Shown: positions 43,546-51,069, counted from the stretch's first letter. The stretch: 64,000 nucleotides of DNA from JAILZP01 sp037444185 (GCA_037444185.1 JBBIMW010000005.1:28965-92964), one strand, 5' to 3'. The notes: generated from the sequence alone by a model not told the origin. Program-made: numbers and translations.

Positions 43546-45168
43546 ATGGGATATTACGGCGTGGCCCTCGATTTGGGCACCAGCGGCTTCCGCGGGCAAG
43601 CCGTCGACATCGACACCAAAGAGGTTGTTGCCACGGTAATAACGGCAAGGCACCCGATCCCGGGCGCCAATGTCATGGACCACCTTAATTTTGCCCTTGA
43701 CTACGGGCTGGCTGCAGCTCATGAGATAGTGTTGGCTGCCGTAAACCAGTTGATCGAAAACCTGCGGATCCCCTTTTGTAAAATCTCTAGACTGGCTGTT
43801 TGCGGAAATCCCATCCAAATTTCCATATTCGAGGAAATTGAAGTGCGGGATCTGGCGTATGCCGGGGAACGCAAGAAAAAAGCTCTCGGTGTGACGTCCC
43901 CGGACAGGAACGGCAAGGTCGTTCACTCAGAAAAAATCCGCGGCCTGAAGCTGGCTCCGGAGGCGGAGGTGTATGTTCCCCCTGCGGTAAGGCATGAAGT
44001 GGGTGCCGATGCCCTGGCCATGATGGTATTGTCAGGCGTCCTGGAAAAGAATGAGATAGCCCTCGTCACCGATTACGGTACCAATGCGGAAATGGCCCTC
44101 AAGGTTGGCGATAAAATATATACTGGCTCCTGCGCAGCAGGACCGGCCCTGGAAGGGCAGCACATAGCCCACGGCATGCTGGCGGGTCCCGGTGCTATTG
44201 TCAATATCGAAGCTGAGGGAGGCGGATACCGGTCATATGTTCTTGATGAAAAACTATTCTGCCTGAAAGGTGATTTGAACGATCCGGTCCTGGGCGACAT
44301 ACTGGAAAAAGGGTTGGCGGAGGCACGGGGAATTACCGGCACGGGAGTAATAGCGGTGGTTTACGTGGGGCAGGAATGCCGCCTCATAAAACTCCCCGAT
44401 ATAACCACGGGCAGTGGGTTCCTGTGTCTGGCCGGCGGCATCAGATTCGATAAAAAAGACTTGATGGAGGCGGGAAAAGCTATCGGCGCACTGCGGGCGG
44501 GATACGTTACGCTGGCCGGGGAAGCCGGCATCGCCGTGGAAGATATTGAAACATCCTACATGGCCGGAGCCTCGGGAACTTACGTGGATGCGTACAAAGC
44601 ATACAAATCCGGCATGGTCCCACCGGGAGTGAAAAAAATATTCCAGATCGGAAACACTTCTTTGGCACTGGCCCGGGAATTGATCATTCGCCCCGGAATG
44701 ATCGAAGAATTGCAGGGCCTGGCAAAAAAACTGAGGTCAACCCATTGCATGTTCGGTTTATCCAGAAATTTTGCCAACGCCTATCTGCTGGAACTTTCCT
44801 TCTGGAGCGAGGGGATGCCTTGGGATCAATATCGACGGTTAGCCCGGAGCTTCAAGCTGCCGTTTCTCCCGGCCCCCGAAGGAAATCCCTGCCTCTTCCG
44901 GCTGTCCTCAAGGGATATTGATGTTTTGGGGGCTGGCGGCCTTGGGATTTTGGAACAGGTCGGCGATATCCGCCGCGCCTTCATAAACGGCTGCAAGGAC
45001 TGTCTTTTGTGCGTGGAAGAATGTCCCGAAAGCGCCCTGGGGATCGATTTGTCCCGGGATAGGGGAGGCTTTTTCAGTTTAAGACCTGATCGATGCAATG
45101 GAACGGCCTGCATACGGTGCGAGAGAATCTGTCCGGAAAAGGCATTTTCCCTCAAGCTATTCTTGTAG
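43546..45168 (+). CDS. Corrinoid-protein reductive activator, RamA-like (ASKHA + two [4Fe-4S])
   Basis: Protein of 540 residues. N-terminal ASKHA/DUF4445-type ATPase fold (GVALDLGTSGFRGQAVDID near 5, TDYGTNAEMALKVGD near 180, CAAGPALEGQHIAHGMLAGP near 200, YMAGASGTYVD near 345), then a C-terminal ferredoxin module with two [4Fe-4S] motifs, CKDCLLCVEECP and CNGTACIRCERICP. This is the arrangement of RamA, which uses ATP to reduce inactive Co(II) corrinoid to Co(I). It closes the mta cluster. It differs from the RACo-like activator at 51184, whose iron-sulfur domain is N-terminal and of [2Fe-2S] type. Confidence 0.9.
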   Translation: MGYYGVALDLGTSGFRGQAVDIDTKEVVATVITARHPIPGANVMDHLNFALDYGLAAAHEIVLAAVNQLIENLRIPFCKISRLAVCGNPIQISIFEEIEVRDLAYAGERKKKALGVTSPDRNGKVVHSEKIRGLKLAPEAEVYVPPAVRHEVGADALAMMVLSGVLEKNEIALVTDYGTNAEMALKVGDKIYTGSCAAGPALEGQHIAHGMLAGPGAIVNIEAEGGGYRSYVLDEKLFCLKGDLNDPVLGDILEKGLAEARGITGTGVIAVVYVGQECRLIKLPDITTGSGFLCLAGGIRFDKKDLMEAGKAIGALRAGYVTLAGEAGIAVEDIETSYMAGASGTYVDAYKAYKSGMVPPGVKKIFQIGNTSLALARELIIRPGMIEELQGLAKKLRSTHCMFGLSRNFANAYLLELSFWSEGMPWDQYRRLARSFKLPFLPAPEGNPCLFRLSSRDIDVLGAGGLGILEQVGDIRRAFINGCKDCLLCVEECPESALGIDLSRDRGGFFSLRPDRCNGTACIRCERICPEKAFSLKLFL

Positions 45169-45294
45169 CAAATGAAATTTACATACATATTAATTTTTTG
45201 ACTCTCTTGATGAAGATTTTGTCATGCATGGGGGGTGACATGGAAATCTGAGCCAACACTAATTTCTTTAATCAAAGAAAAGGAGGAAGGAATC

Positions 45295-46329
45295 TTGGCA
45301 AAGCAGATGCTGATCGACGCCATACGGGGCAAAAGAACCGAAAGAGTCCCGTGGGTCCCTTACGCCGGAGTCCACAGCGCCTTTGTGATCAACGAGCCCG
45401 CCGATGCCTTTTTGAAGGATCCGCAACTCCTGGCCAAGGGCATTGTAGAGACTGCCAAAAAGTACAAGGCCGACGGGATACCCCTGGTGTTCGACCTCTC
45501 CGTGGAGGCCGAGGCCATGGGACTGGAGCTCAAGTACTGGAAGGACAACGTCCCTTCGGTGAGGGAGCATCCCCTGGCGGACAAAACCGTGGCTGAGGCA
45601 GGCCTGAAAATACCCGGCCCCGGCGACGGGCGCTACCCGGTACTTTTTGAGGCGGCCGGACTCGCCCGGCCCCAACTGGACGAAATTGACTGCGCACTGA
45701 TGGGTCTGGCCATAGGACCCCTCACCCTGGCTAGTCACCTGGCCGGTGTGAGGATTTTCACCGACGTGGTAAAAAACAAGGCCAGGGCCCACGATGTCTT
45801 AAAGCTCTGCGCCCAGGTGGTGGAGAAGTCGGCGGAGATGTACTGCGATATGGGCTGCGATATAGTGGCCATTGTGGACCCCGTTGCCTCTCAGATTAAA
45901 AACAATACTTTCAAGGAATTCGTGCACCCATACTGCCAGTCGGCCATCGCCACCATTCACCGCAAAGGAAAGACTTCTTCCTTTTTTATCTGCGGGGACG
46001 CCACCAAGGTTATGGAGTCGGTGTGCCAGATAGGCACCCACGGCTTCGCCATCGACGAGCAGTTAAACATGAATTTTGTGCGGGATCTGGCATTGAAGCA
46101 CGGAGTGGGTTTTGGAGGCAATTTAAAGCTGACCCTGGCCCTTTCCCTGGGCATACTGTCTCCCAGGGAGGACGCCATTGTGAGCCTTGCGGCCGGGGGC
46201 ACCCAGGGCTACGTTTTCGCCCCCGGGTGAGACATGCCCTATGATGTTCCGTCGGAACACATGGAACAGGTGCTGGAGGCCAGAGAGTGGTACGAAAAAT
46301 ATTATGCCAAATATCCCAAATCATGGTGA
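45295..46329 (+). CDS. UroD/MtaA-family methyltransferase with in-frame TGA (selenocysteine 312)
   Basis: Corrinoid-linked TIM-barrel methyltransferase of 344 residues when TGA at 46228-46230 is read as selenocysteine. The sequence before it ends GTQGYVFAPG and after it continues DMPYDVPSEHMEQV, the same layout as APGCSIPPGAP in MtaA and WPGCDIWPEAP in the UroD-family gene at 54234, so Sec312 replaces the third zinc-ligand Cys. The distance from Cys233 (FICGD) to Sec312 is 79 residues, identical to Cys241-Cys320 in MtaA. The His of HxC is Phe231 here, so metal binding must differ. TTG start after AAGGAGG. A real stop (TGA 46327) is followed at once by the ribosome-binding site of the next gene. 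A frame-breaking mutation is the alternative, but conservation of the downstream frame argues against it. Confidence 0.8.
46231..46265 (+). promoter_or_regulatory. Candidate bacterial SECIS stem-loop after TGA 46228
   Basis: TGTTCC (46245-46250) pairs with GGAACA (46254-46259) around loop GTC (46251-46253). The loop lies 20 nt after the TGA and starts GU, both usual for bacterial SECIS elements, which are read by SelB inside the coding region. The fold was made by eye. Confidence 0.5.
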
Positions 46330-46344
46330 AGAGGAGGGATAAAA

Positions 46345-46749
46345 TTGTTCGATAAAAAAATAAAAATCGATGTGCTGACCCTGGACAGTGTGCAGTGCGC
46401 CGCCTGCGGCTACATGATGGAGTCAATAGCGGCCATGCCCGCCGATGTCCAGGAAATGATCGAGTATAAAGAGTGGTCCATCAAGAATAAAGCCGGGATC
46501 GGCAAGTTCCTCGAGCTGAGCGGCAGGGTGCTGCCCACCATCTGCATTGAAGGGGACCTGGTCTTTGAAAGCATTATTCCCCAATACGAAGAGCTGATTG
46601 ACGAACTGGCCAGACGGGCCCCCACGGAGGAAATGGGCCAGCGGATAAATTCCCTCAGGGACGTTGGCTTCGACTTTGATAAGATTAACGAAAATCTGGA
46701 AAAGGCTGGCGCCGGCCTGCACACCAGGGCGGACTCAAAGGGTGAGTAA
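46345..46749 (+). CDS. Thioredoxin-like small protein with CAAC motif
   Basis: Protein of 134 residues with a short thioredoxin-like fold: strand IDVLTLD, redox motif CAAC (residues 18-21, VQCAACGYM), a long helix, strand VLPTICIEGDLVF with the cis-Pro position (LPT), and a C-terminal helix (YEELIDELARRAP) plus a tail. It aligns almost residue for residue with the TGA-containing protein at 48662-48943, where the first Cys of CAAC is TGA. TTG start after GAGGAGGGAT, directly behind the Sec-methyltransferase stop. Likely a dithiol redox or thiol-carrier partner of that enzyme (inference). Confidence 0.8.
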   Translation: MFDKKIKIDVLTLDSVQCAACGYMMESIAAMPADVQEMIEYKEWSIKNKAGIGKFLELSGRVLPTICIEGDLVFESIIPQYEELIDELARRAPTEEMGQRINSLRDVGFDFDKINENLEKAGAGLHTRADSKGE

Positions 46750-46754
46750 TAACG

Positions 46755-47078
46755 ATGCGCCTTGAAGTTCTTTATTCCGGGGACCACAACCTTTCATGTT
46801 TTTATATGGCGGAGGTTGTGAAGGTTGTGGCCCCGACCTTTAAAGACAGGCTGGACTGGGACATTGTCTACGTTTTTAAAAAAGACGGAGCCAGGCGCTT
46901 TTATGATCTATCGGTGAGCCTTTACGGCGATGAAAATGTGAGAAAAAACCACTGCGTTGCTCCCGTCCCGTCCATCTTCATAGACGGCAGGCTGGTTTTT
47001 GACCGTATTCCCATGACGGAGGAACTGGAGCAGGCCATCAACGGCTTGATCAAGAAAAAGGATGGGTGTGAGCCATGA
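46755..47078 (+). CDS. Thioredoxin-like small protein, single-Cys (NLSC) variant
   Basis: Protein of 107 residues of the same mini-thioredoxin type: strand LEVLYSGDH, an active-site turn NLSC (residues 12-15) where only the second Cys remains, helix MAEVVKVVAPTF, and the VPSIFIDGRLVFDRIP cis-Pro strand-turn-strand. A second Cys lies just before the cis-Pro region (KNHCVAPVPS). Loss of the first Cys excludes classical dithiol chemistry; binding or mono-thiol chemistry is possible. It starts 5 bp after the previous gene and overlaps the next. Confidence 0.78.
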   Translation: MRLEVLYSGDHNLSCFYMAEVVKVVAPTFKDRLDWDIVYVFKKDGARRFYDLSVSLYGDENVRKNHCVAPVPSIFIDGRLVFDRIPMTEELEQAINGLIKKKDGCEP

Positions 47079-47400
47079 CCAATCGGGACAGATTGCGGTT
47101 GAAAAGCACGATGCCCTGTCGGAAACGGGCCGTAGCCACGGCGTCATGATGACTCCCACCATTGTGGTTAACGGACAGAGGGTGGTCAGCGGAATACTTC
47201 TTAACCTGCTATTGGAAGGAATCAGCGCGGAGTTTGGAGAAAAGATAAGTATAGAAATTCACAAAGGGCCTGTCCCAAGGCTGGAGGAGCTTAAAATATC
47301 CGCCCTGCCGGCGGTGGTGACAGAGGACCTGGTCAGGATAATGGGACTTTGCCCCAGCAGGGAATCGCTGGTGGCGGCTTTAAGGGAGTGCGGCGTGTAA
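47062..47400 (+). CDS. Thioredoxin-fold-like protein lacking the N-terminal redox half
   Basis: Protein of 112 residues (ATG 47062; GTG 47068 is also possible). The stretch SHGVMMTPTIVVNGQRVVSG near residues 25-44 is the cis-Pro strand and beta-hairpin found in thioredoxin-like thiol proteins, but the strand and CxxC helix that should come before it are missing. The second half (IEIHKGPVPRLEELKISALP) may be a further half-domain. It overlaps the upstream gene by 17 bp in a different frame. Either a truncated gene or a distinct two-half architecture; I cannot tell which. Confidence 0.6.
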   Translation: MGVSHDQSGQIAVEKHDALSETGRSHGVMMTPTIVVNGQRVVSGILLNLLLEGISAEFGEKISIEIHKGPVPRLEELKISALPAVVTEDLVRIMGLCPSRESLVAALRECGV

Positions 47401-47438
47401 TGCGGGTGAGGTAATCCGGGCGGAAGGGATGTGTCCGA

Positions 47439-47732
47439 GTGCCTTCAGTTTTACTGGAAATACCGTATGAGGGTGACCACTGCGCACCCTGTGTATACAT
47501 GCTGGAAACGGCCGAAGAGGCCATGGCCGCCTTTGGCGACCGGGTGAAGCTGGATTTGCTTTACCTGAGGCGGAAAGACAGCGCGCTGCGTTATAAAACA
47601 CTTTCTCTTAAAATGGGCAAGCCGGCGCCGATACCATCACTTTTTATCAACGGCAAGATGTATTTCGACTATATTCCCCCGGTGGAGGAAGTGCAGGAAA
47701 AAATAAGGGGGATTCTGGCGTCGGGTGATTAA
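47439..47732 (+). CDS. Thioredoxin-like small protein with CAPC motif
   Basis: Protein of 97 residues, mini-thioredoxin type: LEIPYEGDH strand, CAPC redox motif (residues 14-17, HCAPCVYM), helix, and IPSLFINGKMYFDYIP as cis-Pro strand and hairpin. The YEGDH-CAPC-VYMLE core matches the single-Cys protein at 46755 (SGDH-NLSC-FYMAE). GTG start at 47439 after GGAAGGGAT. Confidence 0.8.
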   Translation: MPSVLLEIPYEGDHCAPCVYMLETAEEAMAAFGDRVKLDLLYLRRKDSALRYKTLSLKMGKPAPIPSLFINGKMYFDYIPPVEEVQEKIRGILASGD

Positions 47733-47733
47733 A

Positions 47734-48621
47734 ATGTATATATACAGGACAAGGGGAATTTGCCCGTCGGAAATACATTTCAGCCTGGCGGGGAATAAAA
47801 TCACCGGGCTTAATTTTGTGGGGGGCGGCTGTAAAGGCAATGCCCAATTGATCTGCAGGCTTCTTGAAGGGCGGGGCCCGGATGAGGCGCTTCCCCTTAT
47901 GAGAGGCATCCAGTGCCGCAACGGCACCTCCTGCCCGGACCAACTGGCCAGGGCCATAGAGGAGATCAAAGGGGGAGAACTGGCGGAGGCGGAAACAATC
48001 AGAGTTTTTGAAGACCCCCGGCCCCGGCTGACGGTGGCGGTGATAGCGGACCTAAACGGCAACGCTGCGGCCCTGCGGGCGGTGCTGCGGCTGGGAACGG
48101 ACGCGCTGTACTGCCTGGGAAACATAACCGGTTCCGGAGGGGAAAACGACGCAGTTGTTGAACTGGCGGTCAACAGTGGGGTGCTCTTTACCCTGGGGCC
48201 GCACGATTTGACATTTCCCTGCCGCAAACCCGGCAATAACGACATATTGGTGAAAGCGCCGCACTTTTTAAGGTGTCAGCTTGGGGACAGGAAGGCGCTG
48301 GGGTTTTACAGCGGTTACATTCAGGAACTGCAGGGTTTTTCCGACTTTTTGCCCAATTCGCTGGAATTGTTGATGGTCAGCAATCTGTCCGATTATTTGC
48401 GCAAAAGGGAGGTATACCCAGCCCTCCGGACCATGTCCGAACAGTTCGCCTCGGATCTGGTGCTTTTTGCCCACACGGGGGAATACAGCCACACCACCCT
48501 GGGAGGGGTTGATTACGTAAATGTTGGGCCGGTGGAAGACGGCGGAGTATACAGGTACGCATTGTTGAAATGGGAAAAGGACCAGCTGCGGGTTTCCTTT
48601 GAAACGGTAGGGGCTGCTTGA
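47734..48621 (+). CDS. TSCPD domain fused to degenerate metallophosphatase-like domain
   Basis: Protein of 295 residues. The N-terminal part (1-85) is a TSCPD domain, named for a Cys motif visible here as GTSCPDQLARAI, preceded by GICPSEIHFSLAGNKITGL and VGGGCKGNAQLI. Residues about 95-290 resemble a YfcE-type calcineurin phosphoesterase, but the metal ligands look lost: the DxH loop reads ADLNGN, the GD loop CLGNITG, GNHD is GPHD, and the GHTH-like loop is AHTGEYSH. It is therefore probably a non-catalytic binding domain. TSCPD domains also occur fused to class II ribonucleotide reductases. Start at ATG 47734. It belongs to the run of thioredoxin-like genes and probably acts with them. Confidence 0.75.
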   Translation: MYIYRTRGICPSEIHFSLAGNKITGLNFVGGGCKGNAQLICRLLEGRGPDEALPLMRGIQCRNGTSCPDQLARAIEEIKGGELAEAETIRVFEDPRPRLTVAVIADLNGNAAALRAVLRLGTDALYCLGNITGSGGENDAVVELAVNSGVLFTLGPHDLTFPCRKPGNNDILVKAPHFLRCQLGDRKALGFYSGYIQELQGFSDFLPNSLELLMVSNLSDYLRKREVYPALRTMSEQFASDLVLFAHTGEYSHTTLGGVDYVNVGPVEDGGVYRYALLKWEKDQLRVSFETVGAA

Positions 48622-48661
48622 CTGTTATATATACACTTTGTGGCGCAGGGGAGGAAGGTAA

Positions 48662-48943
48662 ATGAAAGTGGTGGTGGATGTGCTGCTTACCGATTTCCGG
48701 CAATGAGCGGCCTGCGTCTATATGGCGGAGTCGGTAAAGGCTTTACCGCAGGAAATACAGGATATAATCGAGGTTTACGAATGGGACATGCGCACCCGGG
48801 AGGGGATCAGGCGTTTCATGGAATTGAAGGCAAAGTCCCTGCCCAGTGTGGCCATAAACGGCGAGCTGGCGTATGAAGCCATTATCCCCATGCAGGAAGA
48901 ACTGATCGAAGCCATACGGGAGCGTTACAGCGAACGTAGGTGA
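48662..48943 (+). CDS. Thioredoxin-like selenoprotein with UAAC redox motif
   Basis: Protein of 93 residues if TGA at 48704-48706 is selenocysteine 15. The chain reads VVVDVLLTDFRQ-Sec-AACVYMAESVK. It aligns with VQCAACGYMMES of the protein at 46345, so Sec stands exactly at the first Cys of CAAC. The downstream frame keeps the cis-Pro region LPSVAINGELAYE and the end helix MQEELIEAI, both matched in the paralogue. Start ATG 48662 after GGGGAGGAAGGTAA. Automatic gene callers would start it at ATG 48722 and lose the active site. Proposed role: selenol redox partner in the methyltransferase cluster. Confidence 0.82.
48732..48748 (+). promoter_or_regulatory. Candidate bacterial SECIS stem-loop after TGA 48704
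   Basis: CGGTAAA (48732-48738) pairs perfectly with TTTACCG (48742-48748) around loop GGC, about 33 nt after the TGA, near the far limit of usual bacterial SECIS distance. The stem is strong, but the loop lacks the GU start seen in the first candidate. Confidence 0.45.
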
Positions 48944-49011
48944 GCATCCGGCCGGCGGGGTTGACGCAGTCAGGCGAAGTTTTTCAACAACATTTAAGGG
49001 AGGGTGGGCGG

Positions 49012-50025
49012 ATGACGGAGGTTATCAATGTTTTTCTGATCACCGGGTTTTTGGGCAGCGGCAAAACCACTTTTTTGAACCGGATCATTCACCAGTTTCC
49101 CAAAGACAGCAAATTGATGATACTGATGAACGAGTTCGGAGAGGTGGGGATTGACGGCACCCTGGTGGACATGGAGGAACTGGACGTGTTGGAAATAAAC
49201 AAGGGGTCGATCTTCTGCGCCTGCGTGAAGACTGATTTTATCAAGGGGCTTTTTGAGATTGCCGGCAAGATTAGACCCGAGGTGCTGTTGATGGAATCCA
49301 CCGGTGTGGCCAATCCCACCGACCTCAAAAAAGATCTGGCCCTGCCCATATTTAAAGACTCCTTTAAATTGAGGGAACAGTTTTGTATTGTGGATGCCGA
49401 CAAATTCCTGGATGAATTTCAGGTTTTTGCCTCGGTGGAAAGCCAGATCGCTTCGTCCTCAAGATTTATTATCAACAAAACAGACCTGGCCCCAGCGAAA
49501 AAGGTGGAAGAAATAAAGCGGCTGATTGGAAACTACCACCAGGAGCCGGTTTTCTATGAAGCAGCTTATTGCGACATTGATGTGGCCGGGCTGCTGTGCC
49601 TGGAACCAACAGGCGAAAAAATTCCCGGGGCAGTCTTGAATATGACCGGCGAGGAACTGGACAGCTTTATAGACGGTCTTTTGGACGACCCGCAGGCCTC
49701 ACTGTCCCCGCCGGACATATTGATGTCGGCCACATTTTTGTGGCAGGGCGCCGAACTTTCGGAAATAGAGGAAATGACCGGCAAGTTGCCCGGGGGCGTG
49801 GTGCGGGCCAAGGGGTTTTTAATCGCCGGGGATACCTACCTGTACAGTTTTGTGATGGGACGCTGCTCCATCGAAAAGAAGGGCCTTTCTTTGAAGGAAA
49901 GCCAGAAAAACGTGCTGGTTGTTATTTCTCCGCCCCATGTCATGCCGGAGGTGGAAAGGGTTATGAAGAGATTTGGACTGGCCAAGCTGGGGAAATTAAC
50001 CCCGGGGCTGTCCCTGAAAAAATAA
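49012..50025 (+). CDS. CobW/COG0523-type GTPase, copy 2 with altered metal motif
   Basis: P-loop GTPase of 337 residues. Walker A TGFLGSGKTTFL, MESTGVANPTD and the base motif NKTDLAP are intact. The usual GCxCC metal motif is changed to SIFCACVKT (two Cys, CAC), so metal handling may differ from copy 1. Start ATG 49012 after AAGGGAGGGTGGGCGG. It follows the thioredoxin-like selenoprotein gene by about 70 bp and precedes the second corrinoid system. Confidence 0.87.
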   Translation: MTEVINVFLITGFLGSGKTTFLNRIIHQFPKDSKLMILMNEFGEVGIDGTLVDMEELDVLEINKGSIFCACVKTDFIKGLFEIAGKIRPEVLLMESTGVANPTDLKKDLALPIFKDSFKLREQFCIVDADKFLDEFQVFASVESQIASSSRFIINKTDLAPAKKVEEIKRLIGNYHQEPVFYEAAYCDIDVAGLLCLEPTGEKIPGAVLNMTGEELDSFIDGLLDDPQASLSPPDILMSATFLWQGAELSEIEEMTGKLPGGVVRAKGFLIAGDTYLYSFVMGRCSIEKKGLSLKESQKNVLVVISPPHVMPEVERVMKRFGLAKLGKLTPGLSLKK

Positions 50026-50029
50026 TTTT

Positions 50030-50111
50030 ATATTGATTTTGGGGCCCTGCTGAAGTACTATAAATAAAAGCAAAAATTCAAAAAGTTTATTATTTTTACA
50101 CAAATATTTAG
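50030..50111 (+). promoter_or_regulatory. Conserved 82-nt promoter/operator block upstream of corrinoid protein gene
   Basis: Counterpart of 39042-39123 before mtaA, same length: begins ATATTGATTTT, contains TACTATAAAT at 50056-50065 and ends CACAAATATTTAG at 50099-50111. It starts just after the CobW-type GTPase stop and lies about 150 bp before the corrinoid protein start. It implies that both methyltransferase systems answer to one regulator. Confidence 0.6.
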
Positions 50112-50264
50112 TATTAGGACAAATAACGTGCACATATAAGCTGATGGAAAACGGCGCCGTCTGTTGCCTGGATGAGGTTGTGGAGGCCTGCGAGACATAC
50201 GGGGTATATAGATAGTTAATCAGTTTCCAAACACAAATTAAAATACTGAAAGGAGATGTTGTCT

Positions 50265-50933
50265 TTGACACCGGAAAGGGAACAGGAGCTGTTGAAAAAG
50301 CTGGCGGATGGAGTGGTAAACTATGATGAGGACGGAGTTGTGGCGACGGTGAATGAATCCCTGGCGGAAGGCATAAGCCCCCACAGGGCTGTATTTGACG
50401 GCCTGGTGGTGGGTATGCAGGAAGTGGGCAGGCTCTATGAGGAGCAGGAGTACTTTGTGCCGGAACTTTTAATGTGCGCCGACGCCATGTATGCCGGACT
50501 GAATATTTTGCGCCCCCTCCTCAAGAAAGGAGATGCCGGCGAACAAAAGGTCAGGGGCCAGGTGGTCATGGGTGTGGTTCAGGGTGACGTGCACGACATC
50601 GGGAAGAATATAGTCAAGATGATGTTCGACGCCGCCGGTTTCACTGTCTACGACCTGGGCCGGGACGTGCCGCTGGAGATGTTCGTCGAGGAACAGCTTA
50701 AGACCGACTCAGAAATAGTGGCCCTTTCGGCCATGATGACCACCACCATGGTGGGTATGAAGGAGATTATCAAGAAGATAAAGGAAAAGAACCCCAAGGC
50801 AAAGATCATGATCGGCGGCGCGCCGGTCACCGAGGAAATTGCCGCCAAATGGGGGGCCGACGGATATGCCAAGGATGCCAATAATGCCCTGAAGGATGCC
50901 ATTAATATGATTAGCTCCCTAAGGAGTATCTAG
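50265..50933 (+). CDS. Corrinoid methyl-carrier protein of the second system (MtvC-like)
   Basis: Corrinoid protein of 222 residues. The cap domain contains GMQEVGRLYEEQEYFVPELLM; the B12 domain has QGDVHDIGKNIVKMM (DxHxxG, cobalt-binding His), YDLGRDVPLEMF, LSAMMTTTM and GGAPVTEEIAAKWGADGY. I take TTG 50265 as start, nine bases after AAAGGAG; the ATG at 50256 touches that site and is a poor start. First gene of corrinoid protein / activator / MtrH-like / UroD-like series, the set used by O-demethylases and related bacterial methyltransferases. Confidence 0.92.
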   Translation: MTPEREQELLKKLADGVVNYDEDGVVATVNESLAEGISPHRAVFDGLVVGMQEVGRLYEEQEYFVPELLMCADAMYAGLNILRPLLKKGDAGEQKVRGQVVMGVVQGDVHDIGKNIVKMMFDAAGFTVYDLGRDVPLEMFVEEQLKTDSEIVALSAMMTTTMVGMKEIIKKIKEKNPKAKIMIGGAPVTEEIAAKWGADGYAKDANNALKDAINMISSLRSI

Positions 50934-51069
50934 GAGGCTGTTGAAAAAGTCCATCTGCCGCGTTGCGGCGGCGGCTTTTTCGCTCCAACGCACCACCAAG
51001 CATGCCTCCGCTCAAACCCTTGCCGCGCCTTGCATGTCGCTATAAATGAATTTTACAACACTCTTCCAG
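50934..51069. repeat. MITE-like dispersed repeat, copy 2
   Basis: A 136-bp element with the same ends as the 62-bp element at 12602-12663: GAGGCTGT at the left and AACACTCTTCCAG at the right. The left end GAGGCTGTTGAAAAAGTCC and right end (reverse complement CTGGAAGAGTGTTGTAAAA) form imperfect terminal inverted repeats. A second start, GAGGCTGTATCCGGCT, begins immediately at 51070. No transposase frame is present. It lies between the corrinoid protein gene and its activator gene. Sequences starting GCTGTTGAAAAAGTCC are familiar from non-autonomous repeats in other anaerobes (recalled, not searched). Confidence 0.6.

Noticed and set aside
46228..46230. TGA as a disabling nonsense mutation (pseudogene)
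   Set aside because: Downstream frame is intact and conserved for 32 codons, the position is a conserved Cys with identical ligand spacing, and a second TGA-for-Cys occurs 2.5 kb away.
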